Below, piece after piece: positions 35,102 through 44,723 of a stretch of 64,000 bases of DNA. A model generated the notes under the pieces. It did not search any database and was not told where the DNA came from. It worked only from the letters and a program-made list of their open reading frames with translations. This DNA comes from Bacteroidota bacterium (GTDB lineage Bacteria > Bacteroidota > Bacteroidia > 2-12-FULL-35-15). Location of the stretch: NCBI GenBank assembly GCA_025963725.1, contig JAOQAE010000006.1, positions 372,001-436,000 on the forward strand, given 5' to 3'. The position numbers were made by a program, and so were the translations under genes. The stretch's first letter is position 1; every line of letters begins with the position of its first letter.

Positions 35102-37131
35102 GAATGGCCTCTTATCTGTGTGAGTGCGGCCTCCACATTGTCGACAGGCTCAAGGCAGGTTTTGTTCGTACATACGTAAATTTGCGTACGTCCTTCGGCA
35201 AACCTGTTCTTCAGCAATGGCAATGAGCTCGGAGCAGCGCTTCCTGCAAAGATCACATTTGGAAGGTAATGTTTTTGGAAGTCCATGTATTTTTCATCAA
35301 CAAATTTACCAACAATTGCGATCTCGTAAAAGGGACGGGTAAACCATAAAAGCAGCACGGCCCAGTTGCTGTAGCCTGCTCCATAATTTTCAAGCTCTTC
35401 CAGCACGTTGTTCAGCATCTTCCGGCTCTTTTCAATGTACTCCTCCCTCTCGAAATAATGGCCCAGCACAAACAGCGATTTCGCAATGCTGGAGTTCGAA
35501 GCGGGGATCACGTTGTCGGAAAGCTCCATTTTACGGGTGATGAGCGCCTTGTCCTCATCGGAAGTAAAAAAGAACATCCCGCTGTTCTTATCCTCAAAAT
35601 GCTCCAGACAATACTCCATCAGCTCCGCTGCGAGCTGCAGGTGGCGCTCTTCCCGGGTTGCCTGGTAAAGCGCAATAAACGCTTCTATGCTGAAGGAATA
35701 ATCTTCGAGGAAGCCGTATTTTCCGCTTGTTTTACCAACAGCTGCGAGGTGGCTGATCTTACTGCCATTCAGCGAATGTTTCAATAAGAACTCAGCATTC
35801 TTTTTTGCCGCTTCTAAAAACCGCTCTTCGCCAAAAGCAGTGTAAGCATCCACATATCCTTTCAGCATTAGGGCATTCCATGAAGTCAGGATCTTATTGT
35901 CGAGCCCCGGCCGCACTCTCTTCTCCCGCACAGCCAGCAGCTTTTCACGCCCTTCCCGGATGATCTTTTTCAGCTCCGTTACGCTCATCTTATTCCGTTT
36001 CGCAACAGCTTCATCCTCATCGTGACGCAGTAAAATATGGTTGTCGTGCTCCCATAATCCGCGTTCATTCACATTGAAATAATCGCCAAACACCTCCGCA
36101 TCTTCCGCCAATATCTCTTTCAGCTCCTCTTTCGTCCATACATAAAACTTCCCTTCCACTCCTTCCGAATCGGCATCCAGCGCCGAATAGAAGCCGCCTT
36201 CGGGCGATGTTAATTCCCTCGCAATGAACTCAAGGGTATCATACACCGTTTCCCTGTACAGCTCATTCCCCGTTGCGCGGTAAGCTTCGCTGTACAGCGT
36301 TACCAGCTGCGCATTGTCGTACAGCATTTTTTCGAAATGCGGAACTTTCCAGTAATGATCCACCGAGTAGCGTGCAAATCCGCCTCCCGCCTGGTCGTAA
36401 ATCCCGCCGTAAGCCATTTTCTTCAGCGTCAGGTTCACATGCTCCATCACCTCATCCTTATTTTCAGCGCCCTGTGCGTAACGCAGCAAAAATTCATAAT
36501 TATTCGGCAGCGGAAATTTGGGTGCCTTGTCGGGGCCGCCCTCCACCCGATCGAAGCGGGATCGCCAGTTCTCATAACAACGCCCAAGGATCTCTGCAGA
36601 GAGCTCTTCGGGCTCTTTTACCTTCACGAGCTCAGCCAGCTTTACCCCTTCCGTAAGCCGTTCGGCATATTCCAGGGCTTTATCCTTATCCGTGTTATAC
36701 AAATCGGTAAGGTTCAGCAGCACATTGATCCATTGCTTCTTCGGGAAATAGGTGCCGCCGTAGATCGGCCGCCCGTCGGGCAATGCGAAGCAATTCAGAG
36801 GCCAGCCGCCATGTCCGGTCATCAGCTGCACGGCAAGCATGTACACCTGGTCGATGTCGGGGCGCTCTTCCCTGTCCACCTTGATGCACACAAAATGATC
36901 GTTCATAATGGCTGCTACCGTTTCATCCTCGAAGCTCTCATGTTCCATTACATGGCACCAGTGACAGGCCGAATAGCCAACGCTGACAAGGATGAGCTTG
37001 TCTTCACGCTTCGCCTTTTCAAGCGCTTCATCGTTCCAGGCATGCCAGTTTACAGGGTTATGCGCATGCTGCAGGAGGTACGGACTGCTTTCATGGATGA
37101 GGTCGTTGGTGTGTTTGTGCTCGTTTTGCAT
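35098..37131 (-). CDS. YyaL/SPATA20-type thioredoxin-domain protein (DUF255)
   Basis: 677 residues. N-terminal thioredoxin-like domain with [16 protein letters not shown] (about 53-68; CHWC instead of CxxC of thioredoxin), [15 protein letters not shown] and [15 protein letters not shown], followed by an (alpha/alpha)6 glycosidase-like barrel ([38 protein letters not shown]). The domain order equals the human SPATA20 and bacterial YyaL families, whose reaction is not settled. No signal peptide: cytoplasmic. The repeats at 37221-37480 lie immediately upstream. Confidence 0.92.
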   Translation of the reverse strand: MQNEHKHTNDLIHESSPYLLQHAHNPVNWHAWNDEALEKAKREDKLILVSVGYSACHWCHVMEHESFEDETVAAIMNDHFVCIKVDREERPDIDQVYMLAVQLMTGHGGWPLNCFALPDGRPIYGGTYFPKKQWINVLLNLTDLYNTDKDKALEYAERLTEGVKLAELVKVKEPEELSAEILGRCYENWRSRFDRVEGGPDKAPKFPLPNNYEFLLRYAQGAENKDEVMEHVNLTLKKMAYGGIYDQAGGGFARYSVDHYWKVPHFEKMLYDNAQLVTLYSEAYRATGNELYRETVYDTLEFIARELTSPEGGFYSALDADSEGVEGKFYVWTKEELKEILAEDAEVFGDYFNVNERGLWEHDNHILLRHDEDEAVAKRNKMSVTELKKIIREGREKLLAVREKRVRPGLDNKILTSWNALMLKGYVDAYTAFGEERFLEAAKKNAEFLLKHSLNGSKISHLAAVGKTSGKYGFLEDYSFSIEAFIALYQATREERHLQLAAELMEYCLEHFEDKNSGMFFFTSDEDKALITRKMELSDNVIPASNSSIAKSLFVLGHYFEREEYIEKSRKMLNNVLEELENYGAGYSNWAVLLLWFTRPFYEIAIVGKFVDEKYMDFQKHYLPNVIFAGSAAPSSLPLLKNRFAEGRTQIYVCTNKTCLEPVDNVEAALTQIRGHS

Positions 37132-37253
37132 GTGTTAAAAGTACTAAATGATTGTTTTTGATTTACCACAGATTACACCGATTCTCACAGATTCTCTCTG
37201 CTTGCAAGCTGTGTTATTATTTGTCATGCTGACGAAGGATGCATCTCGCGCTT

Positions 37254-37352
37254 TGTCATGCTGAGGAACGAAGCATCTCTTTCTTATAAGAATATTCCGT
37301 TAACGATTGAAAAGATCCTTCGACTCCACTGCGTTTCGCTCAGGATGACATA
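37254..37352. repeat. 99-bp palindrome-ended intergenic repeat, copy 1
   Basis: Begins TGTCATGCTGAG and ends CTCAGGATGACA-TA, so the ends are 12-base inverted repeats with one mismatch. The interior carries GAACGAAGCATCTC and CCTTCGACTCCACTGCG. This belongs to the widely dispersed TGTCATGCTGAG-type repeat of many bacterial genomes. Confidence 0.85.
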
Positions 37353-37380
37353 CCGCTCCCGTCATGCTGAGATTGCGCTT

Positions 37381-37479
37381 TGTCATGCTGAGGAACGAAG
37401 CATCTCTTCCTTATAAGAATATTTCGTTAACGATTAAAAAGAGCCTTCCACTCCACTGCGTTTCGCTCAGAATGACATA
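37381..37479. repeat. 99-bp palindrome-ended intergenic repeat, copy 2
   Basis: Same length and order as copy 1 with a handful of substitutions, in direct orientation 28 bases after it. A partial end (GTCATGCTGAGATTGCG) sits in the spacer, and another partial end is at 37221. Confidence 0.85.
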
Positions 37480-37538
37480 CTACAATATTTTCCTTCCTTA
37501 ATTTTCAAAATTCATTTTTATTTTTTACTTTCATATTC

Positions 37539-38831
37539 GTGCCGTATACCTTACTGAAGCAAAAGAACTCCTATTTCAAAAATTTATCTGCCGAAGCCCA
37601 GCAGCGCTTCGTGGAGCGGGTGTATAAATTTATGGAAAACAAGTACTTTGTGGGCCGCGAAGGGCTCGTGATCACCGATGAGATCAGGGTGCTTATCTCC
37701 GCTGCGGCAGTGCAGCTTACTTTCGGGCTAAAAGATTATACCATCTCACATCTCCACACCATCAATGTTTTTCCGAAAGTTTTTTACTCCCGCTTATTTG
37801 AAACTTCCTTCAAAGGACTGACCACCCAGGGCGGCGTGCTTTCCCTTTCCTGGGACGATTTCCGCGACGGCTATGCTTCCGATACCGACAAGCTCAACCT
37901 CGGCCTGCATGAGCTGGCGCATGCGCTCAACATTGATATGGATGAAGAGGGCAGCTACGACGAGCACTTTTCCTGGCATTTTGAAAAATGGAAAACCGCT
38001 GCGCTGCGCGACCTTCAGCGTTTGAAGGAAGGCAGCATCACCTTCCTCAGAAAATATGCAGGCACCAATCTTCATGAATTTTTCGCGGTATGCATCGAGC
38101 ATTTTTTTGAAGCGCCTTCACAGTTCAGGCTCGAATTGCCGGTGTTGTACGGACATACCGCGCTGATGCTAAACCAGGACCCGGAAAACACGGAAGAGGA
38201 TTACAGGGTAAGGACAATTGCAGAATATTTTGGCGGAGAAAAAACGGAAGAGGAAATTCCTTTGCAGGAAGCTGCGATGGCCCTGCCTGCGCCTGACGCA
38301 GAGAGCGGCTATTCACCAAAAGAACAGCTGAAGCGCTTCATTAATTCAAACGGAATTTATGTTGCCATGATCGCCACCTTCATCGGGCTGTTCCTGGGCA
38401 TTCCGCTGCTCATCTGGTTTGTGAACGTGACCATTGTGAACATCGGCACGCTGATGCTGCTCATCTTTTTATGCGGCGCCATTGGACTGATCCAATGGAA
38501 ATTTGTAAAGCACCACATCGATATGGAATATCATCACTTTGCGATGTATGCCTTTTCAGGCTTTGCGATGTGCTTCCTTAATTTCCTGTTCTTTCTCAAC
38601 CTCAATTTCCCTGTATCGGGAAGGTCGGAAACCTACCTGATCGACAGGTTCCATATCAGGATCTATCACGGGAGCATTGATGTAAGGCTTGACGATGCTG
38701 CGCTGGAGCGTAATCTCACTACTTTCCTGAATGAGCATTTTGAGGATATTCCTGATGCTAAAAGCTTAACGATCACATACACCACAGGCTTGCTGGGCTT
38801 CGACAGCATTACGGATTGCCGGTTCCACTAA
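37539..38831 (+). CDS. MtfA-like zinc metallopeptidase with membrane segments
   Basis: 430 residues from GTG 37539. The first 240 residues match the MtfA (DgsA anti-repressor) family: zinc site HELAH at 124-128 and a third ligand region TNLHEFFAVCIEHFFEAP around 178. Unlike the roughly 265-residue E. coli protein, it continues with two to three membrane helices (about 275-360; VAMIATFIGLFLGIPLLIWF, IGTLMLLIFLCGAIGLI, AMYAFSGFAMCFLNFLFFL) and a C-terminal soluble domain of about 60 residues. The membrane tethering suggests a role different from cytoplasmic MtfA. Confidence 0.82.
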   Translation: MPYTLLKQKNSYFKNLSAEAQQRFVERVYKFMENKYFVGREGLVITDEIRVLISAAAVQLTFGLKDYTISHLHTINVFPKVFYSRLFETSFKGLTTQGGVLSLSWDDFRDGYASDTDKLNLGLHELAHALNIDMDEEGSYDEHFSWHFEKWKTAALRDLQRLKEGSITFLRKYAGTNLHEFFAVCIEHFFEAPSQFRLELPVLYGHTALMLNQDPENTEEDYRVRTIAEYFGGEKTEEEIPLQEAAMALPAPDAESGYSPKEQLKRFINSNGIYVAMIATFIGLFLGIPLLIWFVNVTIVNIGTLMLLIFLCGAIGLIQWKFVKHHIDMEYHHFAMYAFSGFAMCFLNFLFFLNLNFPVSGRSETYLIDRFHIRIYHGSIDVRLDDAALERNLTTFLNEHFEDIPDAKSLTITYTTGLLGFDSITDCRFH

Positions 38832-39298
38832 AAGCCGCTGCCGCTGAGCGGAACGCTTTTCACCATGTCGACCGGGTATTTTCTTTTTACCAGCAGTTTC
38901 CCCACTTTCAGGTCGCCCTTCAATCCTACTTTCACATTGCGGCTGGTGGCCATCGCCATTAATTTCGGCAGGTCGGCCATGCTTAAGGAAGAGAAATCGG
39001 ACTTTATCTTAAAGGTGTACGACTCTTCGGAATGCGCCTTGATCTTAATGTTATTCGTAAGCTTCGCCTTTCCCGCATTCATGCCGTTAAGCGTTGCATC
39101 GAGGTCGGAAGGATAAATGTGGAACGCAACCTTGTTCGGGTTATTGATGCGCGCCGTGATCTCAGCCTCTATGCCCTGCTGCGACATCTTAATGATCTTC
39201 ACGCCTTCGATCCCCTTGAACGTAATATCCTGGAAATCGCCGCAACCCGAAAGCGTAAAGGCGAATGCTGTTATAAAAAGTAAAATGTATTTTTTCAT
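38828..39298 (-). CDS. LEA14-like (LEA type 2) lipoprotein
   Basis: 156 residues. Lipobox in MKKYILLFITAFAFTLSGCG (Cys19). The mature domain has the LEA type 2/water-stress pattern: INNPNKVAFHIYPSDLDATL, a conserved Asn-Pro, and an internal repeat of strands ending in LKGDLKVGKLLVKRKYPVD. Such envelope lipoproteins are thought to help stability or lipid contact. The 3' end overlaps that of the MtfA-like gene by 4 bases; the M20 dipeptidase gene lies 32 bases upstream of its start only in the reverse sense (convergent terminator absent). Confidence 0.85.
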   Translation of the reverse strand: MKKYILLFITAFAFTLSGCGDFQDITFKGIEGVKIIKMSQQGIEAEITARINNPNKVAFHIYPSDLDATLNGMNAGKAKLTNNIKIKAHSEESYTFKIKSDFSSLSMADLPKLMAMATSRNVKVGLKGDLKVGKLLVKRKYPVDMVKSVPLSGSGF

Positions 39299-39330
39299 AA
39301 TGGTGTTGAAGAAAACTTTGTTCCAGCGGA

Positions 39331-40704
39331 TTACTTGCTCAGCTCGGCAAAATTTTTGAAAAAGTACGGAATGGTTTCAATGCCTTTCAGGTAGTTGAAC
39401 ACGCCGTAATGCTCATTCGGCGAGTGGATCGCGTCCGAATCGAGGCCGAAGCCCATCAGCACCGAATCGAGCCCAAGCTCCGATTTGAACATCGCAACAA
39501 TAGGGATGCTTCCCCCGCTGCGCACAGGCACCGGCTTTTTCCCGAAGGTTGTTTCCATTGCCATGCTTGCCGCTTTGTAAGCCACCGACGTGCTTGGCGT
39601 TACCACAGGCTCGCCGCCATGATGCGGTGTTACTTTTACCCTCACCGATTTCGGCGCGATGCTTTCAAAATAATCGGAAAACAGTTTCGTGATCTTATCG
39701 CTGCTCTGGTGAGGCACAAGGCGCATCGAAATTTTTGCATACGCCTTGGAGGCAATCACCGTTTTTGCTCCTTCGCCTGTATACCCGCCCCAGATGCCGT
39801 TTACATCCAGCGTCGGGCGGATGGAATTACGCTCGTTCGTTGTGTAGCCTTCCTCGCCGTGAACATCCGTAAGGCTTAATGCTTTTTTATACTCATCCAG
39901 GCTGAACGGCGCTTTTGCCATCTCGGCGCGCTCTTCGGCGGAAAGAATTTCCACATCGTCATAAAATCCCGGAATGGTAATGTGATTCTTATCATCCTTC
40001 ATTTTCGCGATCATTTCGCAAAGTATATTGATCGGGTTAGCAACTGCACCGCCGTATAAGCCTGAGTGCAGGTCGCGGCTCGGGCCGGTCACTTCCACCT
40101 CCACATAGCTCAATCCGCGCAGTCCTACCGTGATGGAGGGAATATCATTTGCGATGATCCCGGTATCGGAAATGAGGATCACATCCGCTTTTAATTTTTC
40201 CTTATTTGCCTTAACGAAAATTCCGAGGTTGGTGGAGCCCACTTCCTCTTCGCCTTCGATCATGAATTTCACATTGCATGGCAGCGTGTTGGTGCGCATC
40301 ATCAGCTCGAATGCCTTTACATGCATGTACATCTGCCCCTTATCGTCGCAGGCACCGCGCGCATAGATCTTCCCGTCTTTGATCACCGGCTCGAAAGGCC
40401 CGGAAACCCATAATTCTACCGGGTCCGCAGGCTGCACGTCGTAATGCCCGTAAACAAGCACCGTTGGCAGCTTCGGATCAATCACCTTTTCTCCGTACAC
40501 GATCGGGTAGCCTGCCGTGGTGCAGATCTCCACGTTATCGGCACCGGCCGCAATAAGGTTCAAACGAATGGCTTCCGCAGTGCGGATCACATCATTCTTG
40601 TACTGCGGATCAGCGCTTACGGAAGGGATCCGTAACAGCTCAAACAATTCCTCTAAAAAACGGTCCTTGTTCGTTTCGATATATTCATTGATTGCTTTGC
40701 TCAT
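39331..40704 (-). CDS. M20-family dipeptidase
   Basis: 457 residues from ATG 40704 (MSKAINEYIETNKDRFLEEL); the longer frame is not supported. Zn-dependent peptidase of the CNDP/PepV-like M20 group. Metal and catalytic motifs: VLVYGHYDVQPAD (first His and Asp), YARGACDDKGQMYM (bridging Asp), MIEGEEEVGS (catalytic Glu and ligand Glu), ISDTG, and the C-terminal FGLDSDAIHSPNEHYG (last His). Probably cleaves short peptides in the cytoplasm. Reads into the LEA-type lipoprotein gene. Confidence 0.93.
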   Translation of the reverse strand: MSKAINEYIETNKDRFLEELFELLRIPSVSADPQYKNDVIRTAEAIRLNLIAAGADNVEICTTAGYPIVYGEKVIDPKLPTVLVYGHYDVQPADPVELWVSGPFEPVIKDGKIYARGACDDKGQMYMHVKAFELMMRTNTLPCNVKFMIEGEEEVGSTNLGIFVKANKEKLKADVILISDTGIIANDIPSITVGLRGLSYVEVEVTGPSRDLHSGLYGGAVANPINILCEMIAKMKDDKNHITIPGFYDDVEILSAEERAEMAKAPFSLDEYKKALSLTDVHGEEGYTTNERNSIRPTLDVNGIWGGYTGEGAKTVIASKAYAKISMRLVPHQSSDKITKLFSDYFESIAPKSVRVKVTPHHGGEPVVTPSTSVAYKAASMAMETTFGKKPVPVRSGGSIPIVAMFKSELGLDSVLMGFGLDSDAIHSPNEHYGVFNYLKGIETIPYFFKNFAELSK

Positions 40705-40890
40705 GGTTGTTTGATTTTTTGTTTCAATAAGAACACAAAGTTGCAATTATTATTGATACATAAAAGCCTCCTCTTTTCTTTAATTCACCGCTGCAACTAT
40801 CAGGGGCGGGATTACATCTGTATAAAGCGGGAATCCATGAGAAATACCGGGCAGCGTAACTGAAAAATGAATAAATAACCTGAAAATCAC

Positions 40891-40898
40891 TATATTTG
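40891..40898 (+). promoter_or_regulatory. -7 element upstream of the PKD surface protein
   Basis: TATATTTG matches TAnnTTTG about 108 bases before the ATG. The -33 region lacks TTTG, so support is partial. Confidence 0.35.
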
Positions 40899-41005
40899 CC
40901 TGTGGATCAGTATAGATACGAAACCCGCCCTTTAAAACCGGTACCGATCACGTAACTTAGCTGTTTAGATTAAAGAAAGCATCCCCCAATACTGAATGCA
41001 TTACA

Positions 41006-43171
41006 ATGGGTAAGAAGATCATACTCCTTTTTATATTTTTAATTCTTTTCAGCTTTAAAAATTTCGCGTACCACATTGTGGGCGGCGAGATCTATTACGA
41101 CTGCCTGGGGGGCAACAATTACAGGATCACGCTGAAGGTTTACAGGGATTGCTATACAACGCTGGGCGCCCCGCTCGATAATCCCGCCATTGTTTCCGTG
41201 TTTGATGCCAGCGGAAATTTCATCAACAACCTTACGCTTTCACTCCCGGGGTCCACCGTGCTGCCGCCGGTAATTAACAATCCCTGCTTTACGCCGCCGG
41301 TTGATGTATGCGTGGAAGAAGGCATTTACCAGACCACCGTGAACCTTCCGCCGCTGCCGGGAGGCTATTACATTGCCTACCAGCGCTGCTGCCGGAATTC
41401 CAGCATTCTCAACATTATTGACCCGAGCAATGTAGGCACCACGTATATGGCGCACATTCCCGATCCTTCGCTGGCCGTATGCAACAGCAGCCCGCGCTAC
41501 AATAATTTCCCGCCCATTTTTTTATGCGCCGGCGTTCCGCTTATTTTCGACCATTCCGCAACCGATCCCGACGGCGATTCGCTCTATTACGAATTCTGTG
41601 ATCCCTTCTCGGGGCTTACAGCAAGCTGTCCGCAGATCGGCACCGGCTGCCAGTCGACCACCGACCCGCCTCCGTATTACAATGTTCCCTGGTCGGCCGG
41701 CTACAGCGGCTCTTACCCGATGAGCTCCCTGCCGGCCATGGCGATCGATCCGAATACAGGATTGCTTACCGGCACGCCCAATATGATCGGCCAATGGGTG
41801 GTTGGCGTATGCGTGAGCGAATACAGGGACGGTGTGCTGCTGGATGTGAACAAGCGCGATTTTCAATTCAATGTCACCAACTGCCCGAACCTCCCGGTAG
41901 CTTCCGTACCCGTGCAGAACACCTTTTGCTTCGGCTACGAATGCGCTTTTACGCAGAACAGCCTCAATGCATTTTCCTACCAGTGGAACTTCGGCGACCC
42001 TTCCACCACTGCCGATGTTTCCAATGTAATGAACCCGACCTGGACCTATCCTGATTCCGGAACTTACACCGTTACGCTGATCATTAACCCGGGCTCCCTG
42101 TGCGCCGATACCAGCAGCACCACTTTCAACATCCAGCACCTGCTCGATCCGAGCTTTGTTCCCCCGCCGGGAGAATGTATTTATAGCAACAGCTATAACT
42201 TCGCGGCAGGCGGCGCATTCCAGGGCACAGGAACGTTCAGCTGGGATTTCGGGCCACATGCCGCACCTCAGACTGCGCCTACACAAAACATAAGCAATGT
42301 TGTGTTTGATACTACCGGAACATTTCCTGTAACGCTTACGGTGACAGAGAACGGATGCACGCAGCAATACACTTCCAATGTATATGTGTACGAAAAGCCT
42401 GTTGCCAATTACGGGCTTGCCGCGCCCATTTCATGCGTGATGCAGCCGGTGCAGTTCATCGACAGCTCGCAAGCGGATTCCCCTTTAAGCTACCAGTGGA
42501 CTTTTGGCGACGGCGCCCTATCGCTGGAGCAGGATCCTTTTCATACCTATGCTTCCGTGGGATCTTATTCAACGCAGCTGATCGTTACTTCGGCACACGG
42601 CTGCGTCGACACGTTCAGCCTGCCGGCACCTGTCGCCGTCTTTCCTTCACCGGTAGCGGGCTTCCAGGTAACGCCAACCGACACGTCCATTTTTTATCCC
42701 GACATCACCATGTTCGATCAAAGCACGGGGGCCAGCGGATGCGTGGTGAACTGGGGCGATGGAACAGTTTACGGCAACTGCGATTCGGTGCACAGCTATA
42801 CCAAACCGGGCACTTACACCATCATGCAGATAGTGGTGAACCCTTCCGGCTGTTATGATACGGCGTATTCAGAAGTGCTGATCCGCCCGGAATTCCTCTT
42901 CTGGATCCCGAATGCATTTACGCCGGGAAGGGCCGACGGATTGAATGATATTTTCAAGCCGAAGCTGATCGGCGTGCATGATTACCTGTTCCTGATCTTC
43001 GACCGCTGGGGCGAAAAAATATTCGAGACGCAAAATTCGGAAGATGGCTGGAACGGGATCTACAAAGGAAGGTTATGCACCAACGATGTGTATGTATACA
43101 AGATCATTTTCCGCGACGACGTGAGGAACGACCCGCACCAATATATCGGAAGGGTTACGCTGGTACGGTAA
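41006..43171 (+). CDS. PKD-domain surface protein with type IX C-terminal sorting domain
   Basis: 721 residues: signal peptide (KIILLFIFLILFSFKNFAYH), a Cys-rich N-terminal region of the GG-EIYYDCLGGNNYRITLKV type, several PKD beta-sandwich modules (about 300-620; YQWNFGDPSTT, WTFGDGALSLEQDP, WGDGTVYGNC), and a gliding-motility-type (CHU_C) C-terminal domain: PNAFTPGRADGLNDIFKPK, IFDRWGEKIFETQN, DVYVYKIIFRD, ending GRVTLVR. That domain directs export by the type IX secretion system. Probably a cell-surface adhesin; the ligand is unknown. Confidence 0.92.
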   Translation: MGKKIILLFIFLILFSFKNFAYHIVGGEIYYDCLGGNNYRITLKVYRDCYTTLGAPLDNPAIVSVFDASGNFINNLTLSLPGSTVLPPVINNPCFTPPVDVCVEEGIYQTTVNLPPLPGGYYIAYQRCCRNSSILNIIDPSNVGTTYMAHIPDPSLAVCNSSPRYNNFPPIFLCAGVPLIFDHSATDPDGDSLYYEFCDPFSGLTASCPQIGTGCQSTTDPPPYYNVPWSAGYSGSYPMSSLPAMAIDPNTGLLTGTPNMIGQWVVGVCVSEYRDGVLLDVNKRDFQFNVTNCPNLPVASVPVQNTFCFGYECAFTQNSLNAFSYQWNFGDPSTTADVSNVMNPTWTYPDSGTYTVTLIINPGSLCADTSSTTFNIQHLLDPSFVPPPGECIYSNSYNFAAGGAFQGTGTFSWDFGPHAAPQTAPTQNISNVVFDTTGTFPVTLTVTENGCTQQYTSNVYVYEKPVANYGLAAPISCVMQPVQFIDSSQADSPLSYQWTFGDGALSLEQDPFHTYASVGSYSTQLIVTSAHGCVDTFSLPAPVAVFPSPVAGFQVTPTDTSIFYPDITMFDQSTGASGCVVNWGDGTVYGNCDSVHSYTKPGTYTIMQIVVNPSGCYDTAYSEVLIRPEFLFWIPNAFTPGRADGLNDIFKPKLIGVHDYLFLIFDRWGEKIFETQNSEDGWNGIYKGRLCTNDVYVYKIIFRDDVRNDPHQYIGRVTLVR

Positions 43172-43192
43172 AGTGGCGCATGTATAAAAAAG

Positions 43193-43221
43193 CAAGGGCA
43201 CTCAATTAATGAGTGCCCTTG
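43193..43221. terminator. Bidirectional terminator between convergent surface-protein genes
   Basis: Perfect 12-bp stem CAAGGGCACTCA (43193-43204) with TGAGTGCCCTTG (43210-43221), 5-base loop. A T-run on the minus side (opposite AAAAAAG at 43186-43192) makes it strongest for the RCC1-repeat gene. Confidence 0.85.
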
Positions 43222-43240
43222 TCATTTTCGTTGATGCTAA

Positions 43241-44581
43241 TTATTGCTTAATGAATTTTGCAGTGCCGCTTCCCGTTTCTGAAGTAATGTTTAAAAAGTA
43301 AATCCCGTTCGGAAGGCCGGAAATATCGATGGTATTATTTTCCATCCTCACATTCACCGATTGTCCGAGTGCATTCATACAGCCCGCAATTTTTATTTTC
43401 TCATCCGTTTCAATAACTAAATTATCAGTTGCAGGGTTCGGATAAACCGACACCATTATTTTCCCTGCTTCTTCTTCCTTGACCGATAACACCGGGCACA
43501 GCGCCACCGTGATAGGAGTGGTGTAATTATTAAACGCCGTTCCATTACCGATCTGTCCCGAAATGTTTGAGCCGAAAGCTTTCAGGGAACCATCCGTTTT
43601 AACGGCAAAAGAATGCACATCGCCTGCGGCCACGTTTACAACACCTGTTAAGCCGGTTGCCTGCACAGGCGTGGTCCTTGTGGTGGTGGTGCCATCGCCA
43701 AGCTGGCCCCAGTTATTAAGGCCCCAGCCCCAAACCGTACCATCGCTTTTTCTTGCAATCGAATGGGTCATACCCGCAGCGATCTTTGTGATTCCCGTAA
43801 GCGTGCTTACCTGCACAGGAGCCGCAGCGGAACCTGATGTACCGTTCCCGTACTCGCCATTCAGGTTATTGCCTCCCCATACCCAAACTGTTCCGTCGCT
43901 TTTCAATGCCACAAAGTGAAACTCACCCGAAGCAATTGCGGTGATGCCCGAAAGGCCGGGAACCATTGCAGGTGTGGTTATACCGCTTCCCCATTTCCAT
44001 ACGGTTCCATCGCTTTTCAGCGCGAGCGAATGATATTCACCTGCTGAAACCGCAATAACGCTGCTAAGCCCGGGAACCTGGAACGGGGTTATACGGTCGG
44101 TGGTTGTTCCATCGCCGATCTGTCCGTCGGCATTCCATCCCCAGGTCCAAACGGTACCGTCGTTCTTTAAAGCAATCGAATGTTCCGATCCTGCACAAAC
44201 TGATGTAATATTGCTCAGGCCGCTTACAGTAACGGGGCTATGCCTGTCAACTGTAGTGCCATCGCCAAGCTGGCCTTTTCTGTTAAGCCCCCATGCACGT
44301 ACGGTTCCATCGCTTTTCAAAGCAACCGTATGCCAGTTGCCGCCATCCACCTTGATCACGCCGGTCATGCCCGGCACGGCAGTAGGAGTAAAATGGTCGG
44401 TGGTGGTCCCATCACCGAGCTGTCCGTCGGTGTTTGAGCCCCAGGCTTTGAGGGTATGGTCGTTGCAGATAGAAAGCGAATGATTTGACCCGCCCGTGAT
44501 CACCTGCGCCCTTGCAGCTGATGGGCAGAACAGGCTGCCAACTATAAGTGCGGATGTAAAAAAAGTAGCTGTTGTTCTCAT
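43241..44581 (-). CDS. RCC1-repeat surface protein with type IX C-terminal tail
   Basis: 446 residues from ATG 44581, which gives the signal peptide MRTTATFFTSALIVGSLF...ARAQ. About seven RCC1-type blades of roughly 50 residues (for example VWGWGLNNWGQLGDGTTTTR and TVRAWGLNRKGQLGDGTTVD) should close a beta-propeller. The last 75 residues form a type A sorting domain (VYPNPATDNLVIETDE, GLPNGIYFLNI, KFIKQ). The promoter at 44626-44657 predicts a short leader. Exported, probably attached to the surface; binding partner unknown. Confidence 0.92.
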   Translation of the reverse strand: MRTTATFFTSALIVGSLFCPSAARAQVITGGSNHSLSICNDHTLKAWGSNTDGQLGDGTTTDHFTPTAVPGMTGVIKVDGGNWHTVALKSDGTVRAWGLNRKGQLGDGTTVDRHSPVTVSGLSNITSVCAGSEHSIALKNDGTVWTWGWNADGQIGDGTTTDRITPFQVPGLSSVIAVSAGEYHSLALKSDGTVWKWGSGITTPAMVPGLSGITAIASGEFHFVALKSDGTVWVWGGNNLNGEYGNGTSGSAAAPVQVSTLTGITKIAAGMTHSIARKSDGTVWGWGLNNWGQLGDGTTTTRTTPVQATGLTGVVNVAAGDVHSFAVKTDGSLKAFGSNISGQIGNGTAFNNYTTPITVALCPVLSVKEEEAGKIMVSVYPNPATDNLVIETDEKIKIAGCMNALGQSVNVRMENNTIDISGLPNGIYFLNITSETGSGTAKFIKQ

Positions 44582-44625
44582 GTTTTTGTATAAGTGTTTA
44601 ATTAATTGTGGCAATTCATATCCTG

Positions 44626-44657
44626 CAAAAATAGCACAATCCACGCGTTCCGGCAAA
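44626..44657 (-). promoter_or_regulatory. Promoter of the RCC1-repeat gene
   Basis: On the minus strand TTTG (44657-44654), 20 bases, then TATTTTTG (44633-44626). Good fit to the Bacteroidota consensus, about 45 bases before the ATG. Confidence 0.6.
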
Positions 44658-44723
44658 TACATCCCTTGAAGGCTCCTAAGGGAAACAAAACAGGAACAGG
44701 AAAAATTCCGTAGTTTTATCCCT

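Larger units (their letters stand above)
37132..37538. other. Repeat-filled intergenic region between divergent genes
   Basis: About 400 bases with no gene. Most of it is the two 99-bp repeats listed separately plus partial copies (37221-37240 and 37360-37375). The remaining 70 bases before 37539 are AT-rich and should hold the promoter of the MtfA-like gene, though no TAnnTTTG match stands out. Confidence 0.6.

Noticed and set aside
37132-37538. Insertion sequence remnants
   Set aside because: The 99-bp units have inverted ends but contain no transposase fragment; they fit a dispersed hairpin repeat better.
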